A DNA stretch of 13,660 nucleotides. Origin: Thermodesulfobacteriota bacterium (GTDB lineage: Bacteria > Desulfobacterota > DSM-4660 > Desulfatiglandales > Desulfatiglandaceae). Positions within the stretch are counted from its first letter, which is position 1. Each line of letters begins with the position of its first letter. The notes beneath the pieces are model-generated. The model was not told the DNA's origin, searched no databases, and saw only the letters and a list, made by a program, of their open reading frames with translations. The stretch covers positions 1-13,660 of the forward strand of contig JANQDY010000039.1 of assembly GCA_028278625.1 (NCBI GenBank). The letters run 5' to 3'. This document shows positions 6,751 through 13,444 of the stretch, piece by piece. Position numbers and translations under genes: made by a program.

Positions 6751-8078
6751 TTCTTTACCTCCTCGACCAATCGGTCAATGTCGGCTTTGCTTTTGGTTTC
6801 GGTGACACAGAGAAGGTAGTGCCCTTCCAGCTCAGGATAGTAGGTTGCCAAGGGAAGCCCCGCCACGATCTTCTTTTCCAGTAGCCGATCGTACATGGTT
6901 CTCGAATCATCCGGGAATTGAACAACGAATTCGTTGAAGGTCCAACTGTCAAATGTTGTTCTAATTCCGGCGGCACTTAGTTCTCTTTTCAAGTATTCCG
7001 ATCTGTCATGGTTGATTTTCGACAGCTCACGCAATCCGGTTCCACCCAGCGATGCCATGTACATTGCGGCGGCCAAAGCGCAAAAGCCACTGTTGGTGCA
7101 GATATTCGACGTTGCTTTTGCCCTGCGGATATGCTGTTCCCGTGTGGCCAGGGTTAAAACAAATCCTCTTCTGCCAGCTATGTCTTGGGTTTCCCCCACA
7201 AGACGTCCCGGCATATGACGCACATATTTCATTCGGCTGGCGAACAAGCCCAGTCCGGGCCCGCCAAAGGATTTTGGGATGCCGAGACTTTGCCCTTCTC
7301 CGCAGACAATGTCGGCGCCTTGGCTTCCCGGATTTTTGATAAGGCCGTAAGCAAGGGGTTCCGTAAACGAACTGATAAGAAGCGCCTTTTTTTCATGGCT
7401 CTTCTGAGCGAAAGAGGAGATTTCCTCAACGCAACCGAAGAAATTGGGTGATTGAATTGCCACGGCCGCCAAATCGTTCAAACTGTTCAACGCAGAAAGA
7501 TCGGTTTGGCCATTCTTGAGATATGGAAGTCTTACAATTTCAGTGCCTTTAGGACCGAGGTAGGTCGCTACCACACGCCTGTATGAGGGGTGAACGGCGT
7601 CCGAAATTGCCACTCTCTTCCGCTTCGTTATTCGCATGGCCATCAGAAAGGCTTCGGCCAGGGCCGAAGCACCATCGTACATGGAGGCATTTGAGACTTC
7701 CATTCCCAGGAGCCGGGCCACAAATGTCTGATACTCATAAATGGCCTGCAGGGTTCCCTGGCTTACTTCCGGCTGATAAGGGGTATAGGCGGTAGAAAAC
7801 TCGGACCGTGAAAGGAGATAAGACACCGATTCCGGAATATGGTGGTCATAGCTGCCACCGCCCATGAACACTGTGTAATCGGGACCCGCAAACATCCTTT
7901 CGGAAAGGGATCTCATTCGGTCCGCCAGTTCCCATTCGGTCAGAAATCGGGGGAGTTTAAGCGCTTCATTATAGCGACAGTCTTGGGGTATGGTCTCAAA
8001 AAGCGCGTCCAGGTTTTCCGCTCCCACAACTCCGAGCATTTCAGCAATATCTTCTTCCGTGTGCGGTAAGTAACGCAT
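6747..8078 (-). CDS. gcvPA: Glycine dehydrogenase (decarboxylating) subunit 1, P-protein alpha
   Basis: 443 residues, the usual size for the alpha subunit of split P-proteins in archaea, Gram-positives and many anaerobes. It starts MRYLPHTEEDIAEML, the characteristic N-terminus, and contains Y-T-P-Y-Q-P-E-V-S-Q-G (98-108), N-A-S-M-Y-D-G-A-S-A (130-139) and a C-terminal V-A-G-L-P-L-A-T-Y-Y-P-E block. It carries no Schiff-base lysine; it forms the heterotetramer with PB and completes the active site. The ATG directly abuts the gcvH stop (TAGATG, no gap), with AAGGA inside the end of gcvH as ribosome site, and its own stop overlaps gcvPB. Tight coupling would keep PA and PB equimolar. Confidence 0.95.
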   Translation of the reverse strand: MRYLPHTEEDIAEMLGVVGAENLDALFETIPQDCRYNEALKLPRFLTEWELADRMRSLSERMFAGPDYTVFMGGGSYDHHIPESVSYLLSRSEFSTAYTPYQPEVSQGTLQAIYEYQTFVARLLGMEVSNASMYDGASALAEAFLMAMRITKRKRVAISDAVHPSYRRVVATYLGPKGTEIVRLPYLKNGQTDLSALNSLNDLAAVAIQSPNFFGCVEEISSFAQKSHEKKALLISSFTEPLAYGLIKNPGSQGADIVCGEGQSLGIPKSFGGPGLGLFASRMKYVRHMPGRLVGETQDIAGRRGFVLTLATREQHIRRAKATSNICTNSGFCALAAAMYMASLGGTGLRELSKINHDRSEYLKRELSAAGIRTTFDSWTFNEFVVQFPDDSRTMYDRLLEKKIVAGLPLATYYPELEGHYLLCVTETKSKADIDRLVEEVKK

Positions 8079-8483
8079 CTATTCCATCCTTTTTAACATT
8101 TCCAGATAAGCATCTTTTTCCATGAGTTTTTCCAGCGCACCCATGCGGTCGGTTGCCACCTCGATCATCCATCCATCCTGATGGGGATCTGAGTTCACCA
8201 GTTCAGGAGAATCATCCAGGGCGGTATTTACGGCAATGATTTCCCCTGAAACAGGCATCAAAAGCTCTGAAACAGCCTTGGTTGATTCCACCGTTCCAAA
8301 CTCCTCACCTTGATCAATGGCGATGCCGGCAAGCGGCAGCTCAACATAAATAATTTCCCCCAGCTGATCCTGCGCGTAATCGGTGATTCCCACCTTCACC
8401 GTGTTGCCGTTCGGTTTGGCCCATTCATGGTTCATTGTGTAAAAAGCATCTTTTGGTATTTCCAACTCATTGATATTTTTCAT
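8079..8483 (-). CDS. gcvH: Glycine cleavage system H-protein
   Basis: 134 residues, a normal GcvH length. The lipoyl domain fold is clear: H-E-W-A near residues 19-22, V-G-I-T-D-Y-A-Q-D-Q-L-G-E-I-I-Y-V-E-L-P (31-50), then the lipoylation site V-E-S-T-K-A-V-S-E with Lys69. It ends with the usual D-G-W-M-I-E-V block. The lipoyl arm shuttles the aminomethyl intermediate between P-, T- and L-proteins in the cytoplasm. Lipoate attachment enzymes are not in the window. The ATG has GAGGT about 8 nt upstream and lies 17 nt after gcvT. Confidence 0.96.
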   Translation of the reverse strand: MKNINELEIPKDAFYTMNHEWAKPNGNTVKVGITDYAQDQLGEIIYVELPLAGIAIDQGEEFGTVESTKAVSELLMPVSGEIIAVNTALDDSPELVNSDPHQDGWMIEVATDRMGALEKLMEKDAYLEMLKRME

Positions 8484-8500
8484 TTTTCAAACCTCTTTCT

Positions 8501-9784
8501 TCATAGCATACCGCCGACGGAGTGTCGCGCGGTGCGATGTGGACGAATGTCATCAACGATAACCGCATCGATTTCACGCCTTCTATCCCTGAGCTTAACC
8601 CTGTGGCCTGATTCCAGGATTGATGTCACTTTGACGAATCCGCAGCAAAGACCTCGCGTGTTGAAATCCGCGGGTCTGTCGGGGCTGAAAATGCTGTAGA
8701 CACGGCCCCCATGCCAGCCAACGGATGGTTCGCTGACACAGCTTAGAACCCTTCCTATTTCATTTCCTTCAGAGTTCAAAACAGATGCCGGGTCATTGAT
8801 CGAGATCTTTCTTGGGTCAAACCCCAAAAACGCATGGGTGTACTCGGGAACATCGATATTTTTTAAGGCGTTAGCTCCGATAAACGCCTTGGTAAAATCC
8901 GTCCCGTCACTATTGAACGGCAGCGCAAAAGTCCAAGGGTTATGGATGAAAGGCCATTGACCGATGTCCTGATGAGAAAGGGGCAGTAAAGCGCCCACTC
9001 TGAGGGTATCCCTGGCAGCAAGGCCGCAAGGCAAAAGCCCAAATTCCCTGCCCTCTTCAAGAATCGACTCCCACAGGTTTAGAACACCATCAGGGTCCAC
9101 GAAGATTTCATATCCGAATTCGCCGGTATACCCGGTGCGCGAAATGAGAATTGGTGTACCGTCCTTAAGCCGCACGGTTTCCGAATCTGAAAGAGAAGCG
9201 TCTTCATGGAAATGGCCTTTGAATGAGAAGTATGGCATCTTCCGTAAGACCCGGTCGGGCTCAAGCAAGACTTTCCTCAGTACCTTGGCGGACATGGGAC
9301 CTTGCACATCGATCTTGCCGACCCTGTCCGTCATATCCGTGACCGCTACTTCATTTCCTTCCATGTTTTCCCTTAGGTGTCCGGCCACCCTGGGGCCCAT
9401 GCCGGCGTTAACGACAGTCATGTAGTTATCGGAATTGAGCCTGTACACCAAGGCGTCATCAATGACGCCTCCTTTTTCGTTCAGGTAAACGCCGTAAACG
9501 CATTTTCCCGCATCTGATGGCTTGTTTCCCATTGGGAAACAGCGCTTCAAATCTCTGCTGAAACACTTTTGAAGCAACGAAAAAGCATCTCCCCCTCTTA
9601 TCAACACCGCCGCCATATGACTCGTATCAAAAATGCCCACGCCCGTAATGACGCGCAGATGTTCCTTCTTGGAGTCCGATGGGTACCAAAGGGGCATATG
9701 ATAGCCGCCAAAATCCGCCATATTTGTCCTTTTGTTCACATGCCAAGCATGCAGCAGGGTCGTCTTCTTTCTGACTTTTTCCAT
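8501..9784 (-). CDS. gcvT: Aminomethyltransferase (T-protein), long divergent form
   Basis: GcvT transfers methylene from aminomethyl-H-protein to tetrahydrofolate and releases ammonia. The family is recognised by M-A-D-F-G-G-Y-H-M-P (22-31), G-I-F-D-T-S-H-M (50-57), Y-L-N-E-K-G-G-V-I-D-D-A-L-V-Y (100-114; Asp109/Asp110 covers the catalytic aspartate), S-R-T-G-Y-T-G-E-F-G-Y-E and a G-L-A-A-R-D-T-L-R-V block. At 427 residues it is about 55-65 longer than typical GcvT. Part of the excess is a C-terminal extension (I-R-P-H-R-T-A-R-H-S-V). The block after the R-D-T-L-R motif reads S-H-Q-D-I-G-Q-W-P-F-I-H-N-P-W instead of the usual segment ending in E-A-G-L. The start at 9784 aligns with the family N-terminus, but the upstream Shine-Dalgarno is weak. 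Position as first gene of a full gcv operon supports a true T-protein. Confidence 0.88.
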   Translation of the reverse strand: MEKVRKKTTLLHAWHVNKRTNMADFGGYHMPLWYPSDSKKEHLRVITGVGIFDTSHMAAVLIRGGDAFSLLQKCFSRDLKRCFPMGNKPSDAGKCVYGVYLNEKGGVIDDALVYRLNSDNYMTVVNAGMGPRVAGHLRENMEGNEVAVTDMTDRVGKIDVQGPMSAKVLRKVLLEPDRVLRKMPYFSFKGHFHEDASLSDSETVRLKDGTPILISRTGYTGEFGYEIFVDPDGVLNLWESILEEGREFGLLPCGLAARDTLRVGALLPLSHQDIGQWPFIHNPWTFALPFNSDGTDFTKAFIGANALKNIDVPEYTHAFLGFDPRKISINDPASVLNSEGNEIGRVLSCVSEPSVGWHGGRVYSIFSPDRPADFNTRGLCCGFVKVTSILESGHRVKLRDRRREIDAVIVDDIRPHRTARHSVGGML

Positions 9785-9843
9785 TTCATTGGCCCAAAAT
9801 CGAAAATTTATAAGGGTCTTTGTTGCGCTGCCCCTGAATGAAT

Positions 9844-9872
9844 CCGATATACAATATTGCGCATATTGTCAA
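9844..9872 (-). promoter_or_regulatory. Promoter of the gcv operon
   Basis: On the minus strand a perfect -35 TTGACA (9872-9867) is followed by ATATG. With a 17-nt spacer the -10 is TATCGG (9849-9844, poor). A 15-nt spacer gives TATATC (9851-9846), so the exact -10 is uncertain. The start would lie near 9837, leaving a leader of about 50 nt, too short for a glycine riboswitch. Upstream sequence matches the other two TTGACAnTATG promoters in the window. Confidence 0.6.
9851..9869. promoter_or_regulatory. 19-bp dyad lying on the gcv promoter
   Basis: ACAATAT (9851-9857) and ATATTGT (9863-9869) are perfect 7-bp inverted arms around TGCGC. The dyad fills the spacer and overlaps the -35 and possibly the -10, so a bound protein would block RNA polymerase. 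The other two related promoters lack it. It is read as a possible gcv-specific operator. Confidence 0.45.
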
Positions 9873-9900
9873 GATAAATTTCAAAAATCTCCAAATTCAT

Positions 9901-9924
9901 CAGAAAAATATGATAAAGTTGATG
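9901..9924. promoter_or_regulatory. Upstream activating region of gcv: Lrp-like box and CATCAACT box
   Basis: CAGAAAAATATGATA (9901-9915) matches 13 of 15 positions of the E. coli Lrp consensus and lies 29-43 bp upstream of the -35. Just beyond it, AGTTGATG (9917-9924) reads CATCAACT on the minus strand, 44 nt before TTGACA, the same offset as the box at the symporter promoter. E. coli Lrp activates gcvTHP from upstream, so the position is plausible; the AT-rich context makes chance matches easier. Confidence 0.45.
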
Positions 9925-10022
9925 TTTTCACATTTATTCTCTCGGAGCAATCCTCTCCCCATTCCCCTGTTTAATGGGTGATCGGCATTTAAAGAAGCTG
10001 TCTTCGGATCCTCAGGGAAACG

Positions 10023-10072
10023 TTCTGATGAGGCGGCAACTCCTGAAGAGATAATTGATTAAAACATCAGAA
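10023..10072. repeat. 8-bp inverted repeat TTCTGATG / CATCAGAA with structured interior
   Basis: TTCTGATG (10023-10030) and CATCAGAA (10065-10072) are perfect inverted arms 34 bp apart, with a minor AGG/CCT pairing inside. They lie between the two divergent promoters, outside both predicted transcripts, so a protein-binding role is more likely than an RNA one. The right arm is the activator-like box 43 nt before the aldehyde oxidoreductase -35. Confidence 0.45.
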
Positions 10073-10115
10073 TGATGGATAGTTATTGCAAAAATCAATT
10101 TTTTTTTGAAAAATT

Positions 10116-10144
10116 TTGACAATATGATCAAAACCCATTATGCT
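10116..10144 (+). promoter_or_regulatory. Promoter of the aldehyde oxidoreductase / serC unit
   Basis: A perfect -35 TTGACA (10116-10121), a 17-nt spacer starting ATATGATCA, and the -10 TATGCT (10139-10144, 4 of 6). The start is near 10151 and the leader about 170 nt. The segment from CATCAGAA at 10065 through the -35 resembles the symporter promoter closely, including the A/T tract between. Confidence 0.65.
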
Positions 10145-10183
10145 GTCACAAATAGAGAGCGATCTTTAATTTTTCGTCATCCT

Positions 10184-10258
10184 TTTGTCAAGAAGACAAA
10201 CGCATGCGCTTCGCTTACCTTAGGACATGGATGGTCAAGTTACCGTGAGGAATAGCGC
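10184..10258 (+). other. Potentially structured RNA leader of the aldehyde oxidoreductase gene
   Basis: Within the predicted leader, TTTGTC (10184-10189) and GACAAA (10195-10200) form a perfect 6-bp hairpin with loop AAGAA. Further on, GCGCT near 10206 can pair with AGCGC near 10254, enclosing a smaller CTTACC / GGTCAAG helix with one bulged base. I could not match this to a known riboswitch class. A cofactor-sensing leader is possible for a W/Mo enzyme but unproven. Confidence 0.3.
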
Positions 10259-10321
10259 CCCAAGACCAAGAACCCCTGCCGTTTGCATTCCGACAAAAAG
10301 GGCCTGAAAGGAGGGAAACAA

Positions 10322-12199
10322 ATGCAACTCAAAGGAGTCCTTAACAGAATCGCCTGGGTAGATCTCACTTCACAATCGATTACCATCGAGGAACCCGGTG
10401 AGACGATTTATAAGAATTATTTGGGCGGTTACGGGATCGGCGCGTTCTATCTCTATCATCGGCAGCCGGCAAAGGCTGAGGCAATGGGACCGGAAAATAC
10501 CCTGGGCTTTACCACGGGTCCGTTGACCGGTACGTCCGCCATCACGGGTAATCGGTTCACGGTTGTGGGAAAATCTCCCAAAACCGGCGGCTGGGGAGAT
10601 GCCAATTGCGGCGGTGCCTTTGGCCCGGCCATGAAGAAGGCCGGACTGGACGCTGTCTTCTTTACGGGAATCACCGAAAAGCCGGTCTACGCCGTGATAG
10701 AAAAGGGCGGCGTGACCCTCCACGACGCCTCGGGCCTCTGGGGAAAAGGATGCCTGGAAACCGAGGATTGGTTCAGGGATAAATTCGGAAAAAAAGCACA
10801 TTCCGCGGTGATCGGAAGTTCCGGCGAAAACGCCTCCCATTTGGCTTGCATTATCAATGATAAGGGCCGGGCCGCTGGCCGATCGGGACTGGGAGGCGTT
10901 ATGGGGTCTAAACGTCTTAAAGGCGTGGTGGCCTTGGCGACGGGTAACGTACCGGTGGCCGAAGAGGACAAATTGGCCGCCTTGCGGAAAAAGATCATTG
11001 GCGAGCATTACAACGAAGAGAATGGCATATACGATCTTCTTCATCACTTCGGAACCCCCGGCGTGCTGGAGGGTGGCGTGGTTTCAGGCGACGCGCCGAT
11101 CAAAAACTGGCAGGGCTGGATAGACACATTTCCAAAATACAATGCCATTGACGGGGACGCTGCCAAAAAGAACGTCACCAAACCCTATGGATGTTGGCGG
11201 TGTCCCATCGCCTGCGGCGCCCATGCGGAGGTGGCTGAAGGGCCGTATGCCGGGCTCGGACACAGACCCGAGTATGAAACCCTTGCCGCCTTCGGTACGG
11301 CATGCCTAAATGATAATCTCGATTCCATCTGTCGTATCAACAACATCTGCAACGATGCGGGCATGGATACCATATCCGCCGGGGCAACCGTTGCCTTTGC
11401 CATTGAGTGTTTCGAAAAAGGCATCATTACAAAAGAGGATACCGACGGGTTGGAACTCACCTGGGGAAACCACGGGGCAATGGTACGACTTGTGGAACAG
11501 ATGGCCAGTGGAGATGGATTCGGTGGGGAAGTCCTGGGGGACGGCATAAGAGAGGCCGTCAACCGTTTGGGAAAGGAAGCGGCCACATGCGCCATGGAGG
11601 CGGGCGGCGAAGAGCTGCCCTATCATGACCCCCGTGCCTTCCCGGGGCTGGCCATCAGTTATGCCGCCGATGCCACCCCCGGCCGGCACACGCAGTTTGG
11701 CTCATTTTATGCCGAACTCGGTTTTATTCCCCCTGAACTGGGTCATCCTGAAATCGAAGACAAATACAATTACTCCGGCAAAGGTGATACCCACAAGCAC
11801 GTTTCCAACTTCGGCCATGTGATAAACATGGCGGGAGTCTGCCAATTTGCCTCCTGCATAACCCCGGCCCCGGTACTGGCGGAATTCTTAGGTCTTGCCA
11901 TGGGTGTCCCTTTTACCATGGAAGATGTTCTGGAAATCGGGGAAAGGGCTGCAAATCTGAGGATAGCGTTCAATCTTCGTGAAGGGATCAGAAACAAAGA
12001 TTCCTTCAAACTTCCGGGCCGCGTTATCGGAGATCCGCCACTCACCGGAGGCCCCACCAAAGGCGTGACCGTGGACAATGAGATCCAGCTCAGAGATTAT
12101 TATGCGGCCATGGGTTGGAATCCGGAAACGGGTGTTCCAAAACGCCAGGTGTTTGATCGATTGGGGCTTGAATTTGCTCATGAGGTAGCCGAACCGTAA
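10322..12199 (+). CDS. aor: Aldehyde:ferredoxin oxidoreductase (tungsten/molybdopterin enzyme)
   Basis: A 625-residue cytoplasmic member of the aldehyde:ferredoxin oxidoreductase family. The N-terminal domain has Y-L-G-G-Y-G-I-G (33-40), G-P-L-T-G-T (66-71), G-G-x-x-G-P (97-102) and the pterin-binding block G-R-S-G-L-G-G-V-M-G-S-K-R-L-K (186-200). The [4Fe-4S] ligands appear as Cys291-x2-Cys294-x3-Cys298 plus a distal G-V-C near 507. R-P-E-Y-E-T (315-320) and H-D-P-R-A-F (435-440) match the active-site Glu and His regions of the Pyrococcus enzyme. It oxidises aldehydes to acids with ferredoxin, or reduces activated acids in reverse; the substrate is undetermined, and a specialised member of the superfamily cannot be excluded. 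The ATG at 10322 has AAGGAGG 7 nt upstream; an in-frame TTG at 10283 lacks such a site. No partner ferredoxin or cofactor gene is adjacent. serC follows by 73 bp. Confidence 0.93.
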   Translation: MQLKGVLNRIAWVDLTSQSITIEEPGETIYKNYLGGYGIGAFYLYHRQPAKAEAMGPENTLGFTTGPLTGTSAITGNRFTVVGKSPKTGGWGDANCGGAFGPAMKKAGLDAVFFTGITEKPVYAVIEKGGVTLHDASGLWGKGCLETEDWFRDKFGKKAHSAVIGSSGENASHLACIINDKGRAAGRSGLGGVMGSKRLKGVVALATGNVPVAEEDKLAALRKKIIGEHYNEENGIYDLLHHFGTPGVLEGGVVSGDAPIKNWQGWIDTFPKYNAIDGDAAKKNVTKPYGCWRCPIACGAHAEVAEGPYAGLGHRPEYETLAAFGTACLNDNLDSICRINNICNDAGMDTISAGATVAFAIECFEKGIITKEDTDGLELTWGNHGAMVRLVEQMASGDGFGGEVLGDGIREAVNRLGKEAATCAMEAGGEELPYHDPRAFPGLAISYAADATPGRHTQFGSFYAELGFIPPELGHPEIEDKYNYSGKGDTHKHVSNFGHVINMAGVCQFASCITPAPVLAEFLGLAMGVPFTMEDVLEIGERAANLRIAFNLREGIRNKDSFKLPGRVIGDPPLTGGPTKGVTVDNEIQLRDYYAAMGWNPETGVPKRQVFDRLGLEFAHEVAEP

Positions 12200-12272
12200 T
12201 TGGAAACGAGCAGCGCCCAAAGTAGAACGAATGGATGGGCACCCGCTCCCACAATACAGGAGAAAGAACACC

Positions 12273-13352
12273 GTGAGAGTCGACAACTTTAATCCAGGCC
12301 CAGCTGCTCTTCCCTTGCCTGTACTGGAAAAAATGAGAAATGACGTGCCGGATTATCAAGAAACCGGCATGTCGGTTCTGGAAATCAGCCACCGGTCCGA
12401 AAAATTCGACGAAATGCTGGCGGAAACCACCTCAGCTTTCAGGAGACTCATGGGGCTCGGCAATGAATACAAAATTCTCTTTGTTCAAGGCGGGGCCTCC
12501 CTTCAATTCGCAATGGTGCCGATGAACCTGTGCGCGGACCGACGCCCGGTTTTCATAGATACCGGTGTCTGGAGTAGCAAAGCCATTGAACAGGCTGAGC
12601 TTTTGGGCTTTAACCCCAAGGTCATCGCTTCTTCCAAAGACCGTGACTTCAGCTATATTCCACAGGACTTTGAAATACCGGAAAAGGAATCCTATTTACA
12701 TCTGGTCAGCAACAACACCATAAAAGGTACCCAGTGGCAGCAGTTTCCAGAAAGCCCCATTCCTATTGTCGTTGACATGAGTTCGGACATCCTGAGCCGG
12801 TCAATTGACCATCAGCAGTTCTCTCTCATTTTTGCAGGGGCTCAAAAGAACCTGGGGCCTTCAGGTGTCTGCGTGGTAGTCATTCACGAAGAAATGCTCA
12901 AACGCAAATGCCACCCAAACACCCCCACCATGCTCAGATACGCCACTTTCGCAGAAAAAAATTCTCTTTACAACACCCCTCCCTCTTTCTCCATTTACAT
13001 GGTCGGATTGGTGCTGGACTGGATCGAAAAGGACGTTGGCGGGCTGGGGGCCGTGGAAAAGCGGAACCGACAAAAGGCCGATCTCCTTTACCAATACATG
13101 GACGATTCAGACGGTTTTTACCGCCCCACCGCTCAAAAAGAATTCCGTTCCCATATGAATGTCACCTTCCGGCTTTCCAGTGAAGAAATGGAAAGCGCGT
13201 TTTTGCGGGAGGCCCTGGACCGAGGATTTATTGGGCTTAAGGGGCATCGGTCAGTGGGCGGGTGCAGGGCATCCATCTACAATGCCATCACCCTGGAACA
13301 GGTGCAACGGCTGGTGGGTTTTATGACCGACTTCGCAAACCGTAAAGGTTAA
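12273..13352 (+). CDS. serC: Phosphoserine aminotransferase
   Basis: A 359-residue pyridoxal-phosphate class V aminotransferase, matching the E. coli SerC length. It begins V-R-V-D-N-F-N-P-G-P-A-A-L-P, the typical SerC N-terminus, and has V-Q-G-G-A-S-L-Q-F (71-79), S-N-N-T-I-K-G-T-Q-W (146-155), V-D-M-S-S-D-I (167-173) and the cofactor lysine in F-A-G-A-Q-K-N-L-G-P-S-G (Lys192). It converts 3-phosphohydroxypyruvate and glutamate to phosphoserine and 2-oxoglutarate. The GTG at 12273 is chosen over an in-frame ATG at 12231 because AGGAGA (12258-12263) is correctly placed for it and the extra 14 residues have no homology pattern. It is probably cotranscribed with the oxidoreductase. serA and serB are absent here. 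Supplying serine, it feeds the glycine pool used by the neighbouring gcv operon. Confidence 0.95.
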   Translation: MRVDNFNPGPAALPLPVLEKMRNDVPDYQETGMSVLEISHRSEKFDEMLAETTSAFRRLMGLGNEYKILFVQGGASLQFAMVPMNLCADRRPVFIDTGVWSSKAIEQAELLGFNPKVIASSKDRDFSYIPQDFEIPEKESYLHLVSNNTIKGTQWQQFPESPIPIVVDMSSDILSRSIDHQQFSLIFAGAQKNLGPSGVCVVVIHEEMLKRKCHPNTPTMLRYATFAEKNSLYNTPPSFSIYMVGLVLDWIEKDVGGLGAVEKRNRQKADLLYQYMDDSDGFYRPTAQKEFRSHMNVTFRLSSEEMESAFLREALDRGFIGLKGHRSVGGCRASIYNAITLEQVQRLVGFMTDFANRKG

Positions 13353-13360
13353 AAGGAAAA

Positions 13361-13414
13361 GAGACCCTTCAAAAGCACTCAAGCTGGCAAGAAGGAGTGT
13401 TTTTAAAGGGTCTC
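13361..13414 (-). terminator. Long hairpin terminator between convergent serC and etfA
   Basis: Two 20-nt arms (13361-13380 and 13395-13414) match at 18 of 20 positions around a 14-nt loop. On the minus strand, 30 nt after the etfA stop, the stem is followed by CTTTTCCTTTT, giving a good intrinsic terminator. On the plus strand the stem begins 8 nt after the serC stop but lacks a trailing T-tract. Each strand's RNA has one G-U and one A-C at the two differing positions. It is assigned mainly to etfA, with possible blocking of serC transcripts. Confidence 0.75.
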
Positions 13415-13444
13415 AGGCGAACCACACACCCGTTGTCTCCGGAC

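Larger units (their letters stand above)
9785..10321. other. 537-bp divergent regulatory region (gcv operon / aldehyde oxidoreductase)
   Basis: No gene is supported. From left to right: a short gcv leader (9785 to about 9837), the leftward gcv promoter with a 19-bp dyad (9844-9872), an Lrp-like box (9901-9915), a CATCAACT box (9917-9924), a 6-bp hairpin (9958-9978), a long inverted repeat (10023-10072), the rightward promoter (10116-10144), and a leader of about 170 nt with hairpins running to the ATG at 10322. Confidence 0.7.

Noticed and set aside
10023..10060. Hammerhead-like ribozyme core (CTGATGAG...GAAG)
   Set aside because: CTGATGA is present, but stem II is at most 3 bp, the second core is not GAAA, and no cleavage-site helix pairs correctly.
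9785..10321. Glycine riboswitch before gcvT
   Set aside because: The minus strand has a GGGGAGAGG stretch near 9950, but the rest of the aptamer consensus is absent and it lies upstream of the predicted gcv start site.
10283..10321. Upstream TTG start for the aldehyde oxidoreductase
   Set aside because: The extra 13 residues have no family match, and the AAGGAGG is spaced for the ATG at 10322.
10370..11047. 225-codon minus-strand ORF inside the aldehyde oxidoreductase gene
   Set aside because: Antisense shadow of a well-supported gene in GC-richer DNA; no protein motif recognised.
12231..12272. Upstream ATG start for serC
   Set aside because: SerC proteins begin at the M/V-R-V-x-N-F-N-x-G-P motif; the GTG at 12273 has the better ribosome site.
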